Part shown: piece by piece, positions 51,177 to 60,506 of the stretch
Position numbering within the stretch: position 1 is the stretch's first letter
Layout of the letters: every line of letters begins with the position of its first letter
Source of the DNA: Kaistella soli
GTDB taxonomy: Bacteria; Bacteroidota; Bacteroidia; Flavobacteriales; Weeksellaceae
DNA: 64,000 nucleotides
Reading direction: 5' to 3'
Assembly: GCF_019038595.1 (NCBI RefSeq)
Contig: NZ_JAHOPF010000001.1
Coordinates: forward strand, 186,001 to 250,000
Program-made: the position numbers and the translations under genes
Notes under the pieces: generated by a model
Databases searched by the model: none
What the model saw: only the letters and a program-made list of their open reading frames with translations
What the model was told of the DNA's origin: nothing

Positions 51177-52163
51177 CTATTTACCGGTCTCCCCAAACTT
51201 CACATCGCCATACATCCCGATTTTCAGGAAGCCGTCATTTTTAACATGAATTTTAGTGGCATATACTAAATTCGCTCTTTCGTTTTTGGTCTGTATGGTT
51301 TTTGGGGTGAATTCGGCTTTTGAACTGATCCAGTAAATGGTTCCCGGAAATTCTTTGGTTTTTCCGTCTCCCAGATCGATATAGACTCTCACCTGCTGAC
51401 CGGTTTTCACCTGAGGCAACTGATCTCCGGTGATGAATATTTTTAAAGTCATCAGGTCTAAGCCTGCCATTTTAAAGATCGGTTTTCCGGTAACGGCAAA
51501 TTCGCCTTCATTCATGTATTTTGTTAGAACCATTCCTGAAATCGGGCTTTCGATCGTATTGTTTTTCAGCTGCTCATCAATCTGTTCCACTTTTTTCTGG
51601 GTAGGCTTTCTTTCGCTTAAAACCGCCCGGTTCTGAATTGATACATTTTCTTTTACGCTTGCAATTTGCTGCTTCAGAATATTCAGTTGGCTTTGTGCTG
51701 CAGAAATCTGTTTCTGAATAACTTTCACCTGCCCGTTGGCATCATCCAGCTGTTTTCTGGTGGCGGCATCTTTGGCTACTAAATTTGCAGTTCTGTTTCT
51801 TTCTCTTACTGCATTGTCAAGCTGTTCATTCAATACGGAAACATTCGCAGACTGTGTAGAAATCTGAGTCTGAAGCACCTGAATCTGAGGAACTGCTGAA
51901 TTGGTCTTTTGGTCCAGAGCTTCGATACTCGCGACGACCTGTTCCTTTTGCAACTCCACATTTTTTGGATCAATTTCGCCGACTTTTTCGTTTTGCGATA
52001 ATTGCTGGCCTTCCTCTACACGCAAGTTCAGAATCGTACCCGTGGCTTTGGCAGCAACCATAATTTCATCGGCTTCGAAAGTTCCGGAAGCTTCATAATT
52101 TTGGTCTGAATTTTTGCAGGAGTAAATGGCAAGAAAGGCTGCCAAGAGAATATATTTTTTCAT
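51177..52163 (-). CDS. HlyD-type periplasmic adaptor lipoprotein (YbhG-like)
   Basis: A 328-residue membrane-fusion protein with a lipobox (AIYSCK). Barrel-sandwich halves are at about 25-65 (TGTILNLRVEEGQQLSQNEKVG) and 195-225 (ESPISGMVLTKYMNEGEFAV), separated by a long coiled coil (about 70-190). It bridges the permeases to the TolC channel. 17 bp from the ATPase gene. Confidence 0.92.
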   Translation of the reverse strand: MKKYILLAAFLAIYSCKNSDQNYEASGTFEADEIMVAAKATGTILNLRVEEGQQLSQNEKVGEIDPKNVELQKEQVVASIEALDQKTNSAVPQIQVLQTQISTQSANVSVLNEQLDNAVRERNRTANLVAKDAATRKQLDDANGQVKVIQKQISAAQSQLNILKQQIASVKENVSIQNRAVLSERKPTQKKVEQIDEQLKNNTIESPISGMVLTKYMNEGEFAVTGKPIFKMAGLDLMTLKIFITGDQLPQVKTGQQVRVYIDLGDGKTKEFPGTIYWISSKAEFTPKTIQTKNERANLVYATKIHVKNDGFLKIGMYGDVKFGETGK

Positions 52164-52186
52164 CGGAGGATTACTTTTTATTGTTT

Positions 52187-53446
52187 TTATTGATTCAGCT
52201 GCGCTTTAAGATTATATTGTGTCAAAAGATACTGCGTTTCATGAAGGACCTTCTGAAGCCTTGCCAGCTCTTCCGCATTCACTTCCCGAAGATAATCGCT
52301 GGTGGTGATTACGCCGTTTTCGAGTTGCGCGAGACTGGCTTTTTTGATGCTTTGTCTTAATAAAATCAGGTCATCATCTTTAGTAATCAGTTGCTGAAGT
52401 TTTTCCAAATCTGAATTGTTCTGGACGGTTGAAAAATTCTGATTAAAGAGAAAATTTTCTTTTTGGATTTCGAGATCCTGCTGCTGTGTGTTCAGTAAGG
52501 CAAGATCATTTTTTTTGGTATAAAATTCTGAAATAGGAATCTGAAGCCGCACCCCACCAATATAGAAAACATCAAATTCATTTTTAAGCATATTGAAGCC
52601 GGGTTTGCCATATCCGCCCTGAAAAAAAGCACCGAGTTTCGGTAGATTTTTAGATTTAATGATTGATTTCTGGGTTTCTAAAGTCTGTTGCTGCAGATTG
52701 AATACTTTCAGTTCAGCGCGGTTGTTTTCGCCGGTGAGAAGGAGTTTTTCAGGTTTCCGGAAATCCGTTTTATCATCAATATTTTTTTTAATGAATAAAG
52801 CCAGCATCGCAATGTAATTTGTGCGCATTGACTGCAGTTCGATCTGTCTTTGTTCCAGACTGATTAATTGCGCTTTCAGAACATCAGCCTGACTTCTCAA
52901 AATGGTGCCGTACTGAAGCTGGGCTGTGGCTTTCTTCAACCCGTTTTCAAGATCGTTTTCTGTGATTTTGGTTTGCTGCAGCTGCTCCTGACTTTGCAGA
53001 ATACCGAAATAAATCTGGTTGATTCTTTCTTCGAGTTTGTGGAGTTCCACTTCGTTTTTCTGAATTTCGGTTTCAGACTGAATTTTGGCTAGTTTTTTCT
53101 GATTGTTAATCATTCCTCCATCAAAAATCTGCTGCTGAAGATCTGCATAAACTTTGTACTGGTCTTTGCTCAGCGGCTCTACCGACATATTGGGAAGAGT
53201 AACAGGCAACTGAGTAACTTCGTTCTGATACGTCGCCTGACCGATCACGTTAATTTGGGGAAGCCATGCTTTGGAAGCATTTTCCAGGGAATAGGCTTCA
53301 GTTTTCTCTATCAGCGCATTTCTTTTAATGAGGGGAAACTGTTCTCTGGCGAGTAGCTGACATTCTTCCAAACTGAGCGTTTGCTGTGCACTTAAAGAAA
53401 GATTCAGCAGAAAAGCGGGTACTATTAAGTATTTTAAAAATTTCAT
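52187..53446 (-). CDS. TolC family outer-membrane channel
   Basis: A 419-residue TolC-like protein with the signal peptide LIVPAFLLNLSLSAQ, a duplicated four-helix architecture of long Gln-rich coiled coils, and LEECQLLAREQFPLIKRNALIEK at the start. It is the outer-membrane exit duct of the tripartite exporter. Confidence 0.92.
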   Translation of the reverse strand: MKFLKYLIVPAFLLNLSLSAQQTLSLEECQLLAREQFPLIKRNALIEKTEAYSLENASKAWLPQINVIGQATYQNEVTQLPVTLPNMSVEPLSKDQYKVYADLQQQIFDGGMINNQKKLAKIQSETEIQKNEVELHKLEERINQIYFGILQSQEQLQQTKITENDLENGLKKATAQLQYGTILRSQADVLKAQLISLEQRQIELQSMRTNYIAMLALFIKKNIDDKTDFRKPEKLLLTGENNRAELKVFNLQQQTLETQKSIIKSKNLPKLGAFFQGGYGKPGFNMLKNEFDVFYIGGVRLQIPISEFYTKKNDLALLNTQQQDLEIQKENFLFNQNFSTVQNNSDLEKLQQLITKDDDLILLRQSIKKASLAQLENGVITTSDYLREVNAEELARLQKVLHETQYLLTQYNLKAQLNQ

Positions 53447-53475
53447 TCTTAAATTTTTAATGAAAAGAAAAGTTG

Positions 53476-54075
53476 TTAACTGTTAAGAATCATTTTGATC
53501 CAGGACGGCACCAAAGTTTTTCTTTCTTCCACAAACTGCTGAAATTCTTCATCATTCATGATGCTGAAATTCTTCAGAATTGGTTTTCCAATAAAAGGAA
53601 AGGCCGTCATACCAAGAAAATTGACGATGAAATGAAAAGGATTGAGTCCGGGTTTTTTCTCTTCGATCTGCCTGAGCAGGACTGAAGTTTTAAGAACTTT
53701 ATCCACCGGAATAAGCGAAGTGATGTTGGACGGTTTTTTCTGGATTTCGCTCAGGATGAATAAGGGAAGATTTGGGTTTTTGGACAGAATCTCAAAATAC
53801 TTCTCGCTGACCAGATCTATTTTTTCTTCGAGGGTGGATTTTTCATTGCTGACAATGGGAATTATTTTTCCGAAAAGCAAAACAATTTTCACCTTCATCA
53901 CCTGTTCGAAAAGTTTTTCTTTACTTCTGAAATAGTAATTCAGCAACGCCAGATTAATGCCTGCTTCTTCCGCAATATCCCGGGTTCGCGTTCCTGAAAA
54001 ACCTTTTTCAGTGAAAACCTTCGAAGCGGAAATAAGGATTTTCTCTTCAGTAGAAATGTCTTTTTCAGGATCCAT
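53476..54075 (-). CDS. TetR/AcrR-family repressor of the efflux operon
   Basis: A 199-residue regulator. The N-terminal helix-turn-helix is KILISASKVFTEKGFSGTRTRDIAEEAGINLALLNYYFRSKEKLF; the C-terminal half is an all-helical ligand-binding domain. It is first in the operon, like CecR (YbiH) with ybhGFSR in E. coli, and likely binds the palindromes at 54110-54133 over its own promoter. Confidence 0.92.
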   Translation of the reverse strand: MDPEKDISTEEKILISASKVFTEKGFSGTRTRDIAEEAGINLALLNYYFRSKEKLFEQVMKVKIVLLFGKIIPIVSNEKSTLEEKIDLVSEKYFEILSKNPNLPLFILSEIQKKPSNITSLIPVDKVLKTSVLLRQIEEKKPGLNPFHFIVNFLGMTAFPFIGKPILKNFSIMNDEEFQQFVEERKTLVPSWIKMILNS

Positions 54076-54091
54076 TTTAAATTTCTTTACA

Positions 54092-54133
54092 CAAAGCTAC
54101 GTTTATTATTTTGATTTAATCAAATGATTAAAT
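54092..54133 (-). promoter_or_regulatory. Efflux operon promoter with palindromic TetR operator candidate
   Basis: TAGCTTTG (minus, 54092-54099) is the -7 element; a TTTG lies 21 nt further upstream (54121-54124). Over and beyond it are two overlapping perfect inverted repeats: TTTGATT-T-AATCAAA (54110-54124) and ATTTAATCA-AA-TGATTAAAT (54114-54133). A repressor bound here would occlude the -33 region. Confidence 0.75.
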
Positions 54134-54148
54134 TCATATTTAATAAAA

Positions 54149-54176
54149 AAAACGCAGCTCCGAAGAACTGCGTTTT
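54149..54176. terminator. Bidirectional terminator after the complex I operon
   Basis: AAAACGCAG (54149-54157) pairs with CTGCGTTTT (54168-54176). An A-run on the left serves the minus-strand nuoN transcript. Confidence 0.88.
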
Positions 54177-54196
54177 AATTATATATTTAATATTTT

Positions 54197-55585
54197 CTAC
54201 AAACCAAACTGTCTTGCGAACAGATCCGGGAAGATTCCCAGTGCTACAAGTGCAATAATGATAAATACTGCAACGATATTGTAAGTTAACGGTACTCTTT
54301 CAGAAGTTTTGAAACTGCTTTCTTTCGGGAAGAACATTACCATTATAAGGCGCAGATAGTAAGCGATAGAGATTGCTGACCCCAATACCGCGATCAACAC
54401 CATGAAGGTTCCCATTTTCGGATACTGAATTGCCTGTGCAAAGATGGAGAATTTCCCCATGAAACCTGCAGTAAGCGGAATACCTGCCATCGAAAGCATC
54501 GAAAGCGCTGCAGCAACCGCCATAATTGGCTCCGACTGTGCAAGGCCTTTGAACGCGTTGTATGAGGTTTCACGTTTAAGTTTTTCAACCCAAATCAGGC
54601 ACATCATCACACCAACCGTAGCAATAGAGTAGGCGAATAAATAAAACGCCAGGTTGTATGCGGAAAGGTTATTTAAACCGAAGAAAATCAGACCAAGATA
54701 TCCAACATGAGAAACTGAAGAGTAAGCTAACATTCTTTTAGCATTGCTCTGTGCAAGTCCCATTGCGTTGGCGAGGAATAAAGTGATAATGATAAGAACC
54801 CCTATAATATTGATCCATTCTCCTGCGATTCCTGTAAATGCAATAGTCATTACTTTAAAGAAGGCGAAGAAAGCGGAGATTTTCACTACCGACATCATAA
54901 ATGCGGTGATGAGTGAAGGCGATCCCTGATAAACATCCGGGCTCCACATATGGAAAGGCGCCATGGATACTTTAAATGCCAGTGCAACCAGCATCAATAC
55001 TGCACCTACGGCAAACATAATGTCTTTTGGATTTTCAACTGAAAATTCATGGATTTTATAAAGGTCGAAACTTCCTGCACTTCCGTAAACCAGCGCGATT
55101 CCGAATAAAAGGAAACCGGTGGCAAACGCACCCATCAGGAAATATTTAATGGAAGCTTCGTTGGAGCGAAGATCAGTCTTGTTACTTCCTGCCAAAACGT
55201 AAAGCGGGATCGAAAGGATTTCAATTCCTAAAAACAGCGTTACAAAATTCTGAAATCCAAAAAGAATAACCCCTCCGGAAAGAGAGAACAGCAGCAATGC
55301 GTATAACTCCGACTGATGGCTTCTGTGATTGCTGAAAGCAAAACTGCCCAGAAAGAAAAGCAGAAGCGTAATGACAATAGCTACTTTGGTAAACAGGGCC
55401 GCATTCGCGCTGAAGTCGAACATTGTTTTATACTGGTTAAAGAAAGAACATTCCGGCTGAAAGCTTACGTAAAATGCAATGATAAGCCCCAAAATACCGA
55501 TATATCTTGAAAATTTTCCCTTTTCAAAAACCCCTGCAAACAATGCGGCAACTGCGGTAAGGAATATAATGATTAAAACGCTCAT
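54197..55585 (-). CDS. nuoN: NADH:quinone oxidoreductase subunit N
   Basis: A 462-residue antiporter-like membrane subunit of complex I with about 13-14 transmembrane helices. The conserved TM motif KVSMAPFHMWSPDVYQGSP and the lysine in AQSNAKRMLAYSSVSHVGYL mark the proton channel half. It is the last gene of the nuo operon, followed by a terminator. Confidence 0.96.
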   Translation of the reverse strand: MSVLIIIFLTAVAALFAGVFEKGKFSRYIGILGLIIAFYVSFQPECSFFNQYKTMFDFSANAALFTKVAIVITLLLFFLGSFAFSNHRSHQSELYALLLFSLSGGVILFGFQNFVTLFLGIEILSIPLYVLAGSNKTDLRSNEASIKYFLMGAFATGFLLFGIALVYGSAGSFDLYKIHEFSVENPKDIMFAVGAVLMLVALAFKVSMAPFHMWSPDVYQGSPSLITAFMMSVVKISAFFAFFKVMTIAFTGIAGEWINIIGVLIIITLFLANAMGLAQSNAKRMLAYSSVSHVGYLGLIFFGLNNLSAYNLAFYLFAYSIATVGVMMCLIWVEKLKRETSYNAFKGLAQSEPIMAVAAALSMLSMAGIPLTAGFMGKFSIFAQAIQYPKMGTFMVLIAVLGSAISIAYYLRLIMVMFFPKESSFKTSERVPLTYNIVAVFIIIALVALGIFPDLFARQFGL

Positions 55586-55671
55586 TTAATTTAGATTTGA
55601 GATTTTAGATTCCGGAGTTCAGATCTGCATCTGTAGCCTTCCTCTTTTAATTCTTAATTATTCAATTTTTC

Positions 55672-57165
55672 TTAGTTCATCATGGAGGAGAAAATAAATT
55701 TCAGCGAACTGTTGACCATTTCGATCAGCGGCTGCGGGAAAAGTCCCAGCAGAATAACAAATACTGCTAAACTCGCCAACACTGAAAATTCTACTCCCGA
55801 AAGATCTTTTGCAGAAGAAAGTACCGTCTCATCACCTTCTCCGAACATCGCTTTTCCGTAGAATCTTAAGAGATAAACAGCTGAAAAAATCAGCGTAAGA
55901 CCGGCAAATATAGCGGCAAGTTTACTGTAGTCAAATACGGATTTGATCAGAATAAATTCTCCGATAAAACCGTTGGTTAAAGGAAGTCCCACAGAACCCA
56001 GCAAAATAACCATAAACAGCACTGCAAATTTCGGAGCAGCTTTTGCCAAACCTCCCATCTGACGGATATCTCTGGTTTTGAATCTTTTATAAAGAATGTC
56101 AGCACAGTAAAACAGACCTACGACGTTGATACCGTGAGCAAAAGCCTGCACCATTGCACCTTCACCACCTTCTATTGTTAGCGTTCCCTTTACCGTTAAA
56201 ATCGCAGAAGCCATAATTCCGGCCACAATCAGACCTACGTGCGATAATGAGGAGTATGCGATTAAACGTTTGGAGTCATTCTGGATAATAGCAATCAATG
56301 CTCCGTGAACGATTCCTATAATCGCGAGAACCAGAACAATCTGTCCTGAAATCCCGAGGATTGGGTCTGGAGTAATCGGTAAAAGATATCTTAAAAGTCC
56401 GTAAACAGCCATTTTCAGCATAATTCCCGAAAGCAGCATTGAACCCTGAGTTGGCGAATAAGTATAGGTATCCGGCTGCCAGGAATGGAAAGGAAAAACC
56501 GGAAGCTTCACTGCAAATGCAAAGAAGATGAACCAGAAAATCACAGTCTGCTCAGAAGCATTTAAATTGGCGTTATACAGATCGGTAAGTGCAAATGATG
56601 CGGAGTGGGTGTAAACGTAAATCAGCCCGATGAGCATAAATAATGAACCTACAAAAGTGTAAACGAAGAATTTCGTCGTGAACGCAAGTTTTTTGTTTTC
56701 CTGTCCCCAGATTCCGGCGATCAGCCAGATCGGAATAAGGGTTACTTCCCAGAAAATGTAGAACAATAATCCGTCCAGCGAAGTGAAAACGCCGATCAGA
56801 CCAAACTGCATCAACAGAATAAGTCCGTAGAACGTATTTCTGTAACCCGGTTTTTCATTAAATGAGGAAAGGATAATAATTGGAGTTAAGATATTGGTAA
56901 GCAGCAAAAGAAGCATGCTCATCCCATCGATCCCGAAATGAAGATTACTTTTGATAAACTGTGACCATGGATAATTGATCTCATACTGCAGAACACCGTC
57001 TACGGTAGTTTTATAATCGAAATCCGACAGCATATAAAAAGTGAGAAACATCTGAACCAATGCAATTCCCAACGCCAAAAATTTACTTGCGGGGTTTTTC
57101 CACGCGAACACCACTGCAGAACCTACGAGAGGTAATAGTAACAATGTTAATAATAGATACGACAT
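55672..57165 (-). CDS. nuoM: NADH:quinone oxidoreductase subunit M
   Basis: A 497-residue antiporter-like membrane subunit. Key segments are FYIFWEVTLIPIWLIAGIWG with the conserved Glu, KLPVFPFHSWQPDTYTYSPT and QNDSKRLIAYSSLSHVGLIV. Three bp from nuoL. Full length. Confidence 0.97.
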   Translation of the reverse strand: MSYLLLTLLLLPLVGSAVVFAWKNPASKFLALGIALVQMFLTFYMLSDFDYKTTVDGVLQYEINYPWSQFIKSNLHFGIDGMSMLLLLLTNILTPIIILSSFNEKPGYRNTFYGLILLMQFGLIGVFTSLDGLLFYIFWEVTLIPIWLIAGIWGQENKKLAFTTKFFVYTFVGSLFMLIGLIYVYTHSASFALTDLYNANLNASEQTVIFWFIFFAFAVKLPVFPFHSWQPDTYTYSPTQGSMLLSGIMLKMAVYGLLRYLLPITPDPILGISGQIVLVLAIIGIVHGALIAIIQNDSKRLIAYSSLSHVGLIVAGIMASAILTVKGTLTIEGGEGAMVQAFAHGINVVGLFYCADILYKRFKTRDIRQMGGLAKAAPKFAVLFMVILLGSVGLPLTNGFIGEFILIKSVFDYSKLAAIFAGLTLIFSAVYLLRFYGKAMFGEGDETVLSSAKDLSGVEFSVLASLAVFVILLGLFPQPLIEMVNSSLKFIFSSMMN

Positions 57166-57168
57166 TTA

Positions 57169-59064
57169 CTATTGTAATATAAAGTTAACAATTAAAATAA
57201 TTCCGATGGCCAGAGACATAATGAGGACATAATTTTCCACATTTCCGTTCTGAAGTCTCTTGGCTGCGCGTCCTGAATCTTCTGCACCGCTTCCGATGAA
57301 ATCTACGAATCTGTTCAGAATGCCTTTATCGAACATATTTCCTCCTACACCCAAACCTTCAATAAATCTCACGAAGGTTGCATTATTGAGTTCATCCAGG
57401 AAAAGTTTCCTGTTTGAGAGTCTTTGCCAACCCGTGTATTCTTCGTCCGGCAAAGCCATTTTCTTCTTATTAACATAGATGTTTTTAACAACAAACCATA
57501 CTACGAAGAACATTAGAACCGTAAGTCCGAGAAGGATCATTTCTGTTCCGAAATTTACTTCAGGAAGTTCAACATCGTAAACGTAGATTGATTTCAGCCA
57601 TTCGCCGAGTTTCGCATAATTTCCGTGTCCAATGAAATGAGGAAGATTAATGAAACCGCCCAAAACCGATAATACAGCAAGCACAACCAAAGGAATGGTC
57701 ATATTTGAAGGGCTTTCATGAAGATGATGTTTCTGTTCTTCGGTTCCTCTGAATTCGCCGTAGAACGTTAAGTAATATGCTCTGAACATATAAATCGCTG
57801 TCATAGCTGCGACGATAAACAGAATTACCCAAAGGATAGGGTTTTTCCCATAAACGTTGGTTAAGATTTCATCTTTGGAAATCATTCCCGAAAGGAAAGG
57901 AAAACCTGAAATCGCAAGTGTTCCGATAAGGAAAGTGATATGTGTAATTGGAATTTTTTTCTTTAATCCGCCCATGAATCTCATGTCCTGTTCTCCGCTC
58001 ATCGCGTGAATCACTGAACCTGAACCTAAGAACAGCAACGCTTTGAAAAACGCATGCGTCATCAGGTGGAACATCGCGGTAGTATAAGCGCCAACTCCCA
58101 GTGCAACGAACATAAATCCTAATTGCGAAACAGTAGAGTAAGCTAAAACTTTTTTAATATCATTTTGTCTGAGACCGATAAACGCTGCAACCAAAGCAGT
58201 TAACAATCCAATGAAGAGAATTCCGTCCATTGTGGTAGGTGCAAGAGAATAAAGGAAGTTAGAACGTACCACCAAATAAATACCCGCAGTAACCATCGTT
58301 GCAGCGTGGATTAACGCAGAAACCGGCGTTGGACCAGCCATTGCATCAGGAAGCCAGGTAAACAGAGGAACCTGTGCTGATTTTCCCATAGCTCCAATAA
58401 ATAAACTAGCCGTAATAAAGATGATTACAGGTGAATCTAATTCAAATTTGGAAGAATTCTGTGCTACAGAAAGGAAATCAACAGCGTTGGTCTGATAAGC
58501 GATCATTAAGATCCCGATAATCATTCCAAGGTCACCAATTCTGTTCATGATGAAAGCTTTTCTCGCCGCTGCACCATATTCTTTGTTGGTATACCAGAAG
58601 CCGATGAGCAAATAAGAACATAAACCTACACCTTCCCAACCGATGAAAAGAATTAAATAGTTGCTTCCCATTACCAAAAGCAGCATCGAGAAGATGAATA
58701 AATTCAGGTAAGCGAAGAATTTATAAAAACCTTTGTCGTGGCTCATGTAACCGATAGAATAGAGGTGAATCAGTGATCCGATTCCGGTGATAATCATAAT
58801 CATCATTAATGATAACTGATCGATCTGGAAAGCGAAATTCACCTGAATCCCGTTGACTCTGAACCATTCGAAAGCTCTTACGATTACAGGCTGTGAATCT
58901 GCATTAAACTGTAAAAACAGACTGACAGCAATACAGAAAGAGGCAAAAACCACGAGTGTTGCGATACTTCCTACCACCATTTTCGGCAGACTTTTTCCTA
59001 AAAGACCGTTGATCAGAAATCCGAATAAGGGTAAAAGTATAATTGCGTAAACTAAATTTTCCAT
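57169..59064 (-). CDS. nuoL: NADH:quinone oxidoreductase subunit L
   Basis: A 631-residue membrane subunit. LFIGWEGVGLCSYLLIGFWY, KSAQVPLFTWLPDAMAGPTP and RQNDIKKVLAYSTVSQLGFM are typical. The long C-terminal amphipathic (HL) helix region is present. It is the most distal proton-pumping subunit. Confidence 0.97.
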   Translation of the reverse strand: MENLVYAIILLPLFGFLINGLLGKSLPKMVVGSIATLVVFASFCIAVSLFLQFNADSQPVIVRAFEWFRVNGIQVNFAFQIDQLSLMMIMIITGIGSLIHLYSIGYMSHDKGFYKFFAYLNLFIFSMLLLVMGSNYLILFIGWEGVGLCSYLLIGFWYTNKEYGAAARKAFIMNRIGDLGMIIGILMIAYQTNAVDFLSVAQNSSKFELDSPVIIFITASLFIGAMGKSAQVPLFTWLPDAMAGPTPVSALIHAATMVTAGIYLVVRSNFLYSLAPTTMDGILFIGLLTALVAAFIGLRQNDIKKVLAYSTVSQLGFMFVALGVGAYTTAMFHLMTHAFFKALLFLGSGSVIHAMSGEQDMRFMGGLKKKIPITHITFLIGTLAISGFPFLSGMISKDEILTNVYGKNPILWVILFIVAAMTAIYMFRAYYLTFYGEFRGTEEQKHHLHESPSNMTIPLVVLAVLSVLGGFINLPHFIGHGNYAKLGEWLKSIYVYDVELPEVNFGTEMILLGLTVLMFFVVWFVVKNIYVNKKKMALPDEEYTGWQRLSNRKLFLDELNNATFVRFIEGLGVGGNMFDKGILNRFVDFIGSGAEDSGRAAKRLQNGNVENYVLIMSLAIGIILIVNFILQ

Positions 59065-59071
59065 CCTTTAT

Positions 59072-59401
59072 TTATCCTCTTAATTTATTAAAAATACTGA
59101 TGTCCACCGATTTTGTATTCCGGTACATCATTGCGATAATAGCTAATCCTACGGCAACTTCTGCAGCGGCAACCACCATGATAAAAAATACCAGGATCTG
59201 CCCGTTACCGTCACCTTTGTAGCTTGAAAATGCAGCCAGTAAAAGATTTACAGAATTCAGCATCAACTCCACACAACCCAAAATAATGATGGCATTTTTT
59301 CGGATCAAAACTCCTAAAACTCCCAGACAGAACAATACCGTACTCAGAATAATAAAATATTCCAGCGGGACGGTCTGTATAAATGAATTTACTTCTCCCA
59401 T
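59072..59401 (-). CDS. nuoK: NADH:quinone oxidoreductase subunit K
   Basis: A 109-residue membrane subunit with 3 helices. The conserved Glu residues lie in GCVELMLNSVNLLL and AAAEVAVGLAI. Four bp from nuoJ, so tightly coupled. Confidence 0.97.
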   Translation of the reverse strand: MGEVNSFIQTVPLEYFIILSTVLFCLGVLGVLIRKNAIIILGCVELMLNSVNLLLAAFSSYKGDGNGQILVFFIMVVAAAEVAVGLAIIAMMYRNTKSVDISIFNKLRG

Positions 59402-59405
59402 AATA

Positions 59406-59900
59406 CTATAAATCTTTTTTACCGATTAATACTGCACCCACAATTCCCGCAAGGATAAGGATGGAAGCCAGCTCAAAAGGCAGTACATATTCGTTAAACA
59501 ATAATCTCCCAAGGTTTTTGGTCAAACCGATACCCGAATCTACATTTCCGGCAACAGTATTTCCTTTCAAACCTCTGAAAGCGCCTAAAACTCCAATTAA
59601 AAGCAATCCGGCAGAAAATACACCGATGAATTTGGTAAGGTTCTGCTTTTTGCTCTCGTCGGCTTTATTTAAATTCAGCATCATCAGAATGTAAAGGAAT
59701 AAAACCATAATGGCTCCCGCGTAAACGATGATCTGAACAATTCCCAAAAACTGCGCGTTCAGTAAAATATACATCGCCGCAATCGAAAAGAAAGTAACGA
59801 TCAGGGAAAGGATAGCGTAGAGTGGGTTTCGGGCAAATACAAAGTAAACTGCACTAGTTACAGCCATCAATGCTACAATGAAAAATATAATCTGCTCCAT
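59406..59900 (-). CDS. nuoJ: NADH:quinone oxidoreductase subunit J
   Basis: A 164-residue membrane subunit with 5 helices. The conserved QIIVYAGAIMVLFLYILMML segment of helix 3 is intact. The start directly abuts the nuoI stop. Confidence 0.96.
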   Translation of the reverse strand: MEQIIFFIVALMAVTSAVYFVFARNPLYAILSLIVTFFSIAAMYILLNAQFLGIVQIIVYAGAIMVLFLYILMMLNLNKADESKKQNLTKFIGVFSAGLLLIGVLGAFRGLKGNTVAGNVDSGIGLTKNLGRLLFNEYVLPFELASILILAGIVGAVLIGKKDL

Positions 59901-60449
59901 TTATTTTACCGATTTTTTTTGTAATTCGCTCTGTCTGGCGGTAATATCAATTCTCTCATTGATTTTTTCCACCAGCTTATCTTTTCCGTATACGAAACTT
60001 CCGCGGTTGGTTTCCACATCCACCAGTCTGTCCGTAAGATATACTGCAGATTTCGGGCACGCTTCCTCACACATTCCGCAGAAAATACATCTCAGCATAT
60101 TGATTTCATATACTGATGCATATTTTTCTTCTCTGTAAAGATCTTTTTCTTCTTTGGTTCTTTCAGCAGCTGTCATGGTAATAGCTTCTGCAGGACATGC
60201 AACAGCGCAAAGTCCACATGCAGTGCAGCGTTCTCTTCCTTCTTCATCACGTTTCAGAACGTGCAGCCCACGCCATACTTTCGCCCGCGGCTTCTCTACT
60301 TCAGGATAAGAGTACACTTTTCCTTTAGAACCCTGAAGAGCATGCTTCATGGTGATGGCCATTCCCTTGAAAATTTCCGGGAGGTATATTCTTTCCATAA
60401 AAGTCATCTCTTTGTTCGAGACTACTTTAGATCTGTTTGTCAGTTTCAT
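59901..60449 (-). CDS. nuoI: NADH:quinone oxidoreductase subunit I
   Basis: A 182-residue subunit with two 4Fe-4S ferredoxin motifs, RCTACGLCAVACPAEAI and MLRCIFCGMCEEACPKSAV (clusters N6a and N6b). It relays electrons from NuoG towards the quinone site. Confidence 0.97.
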   Translation of the reverse strand: MKLTNRSKVVSNKEMTFMERIYLPEIFKGMAITMKHALQGSKGKVYSYPEVEKPRAKVWRGLHVLKRDEEGRERCTACGLCAVACPAEAITMTAAERTKEEKDLYREEKYASVYEINMLRCIFCGMCEEACPKSAVYLTDRLVDVETNRGSFVYGKDKLVEKINERIDITARQSELQKKSVK

Positions 60450-60506
60450 ATTGGTCTTGTTTTAGCTGTTGGCTTCTGCTTTCAGCATGAAAACTTATAC
60501 TTAATT

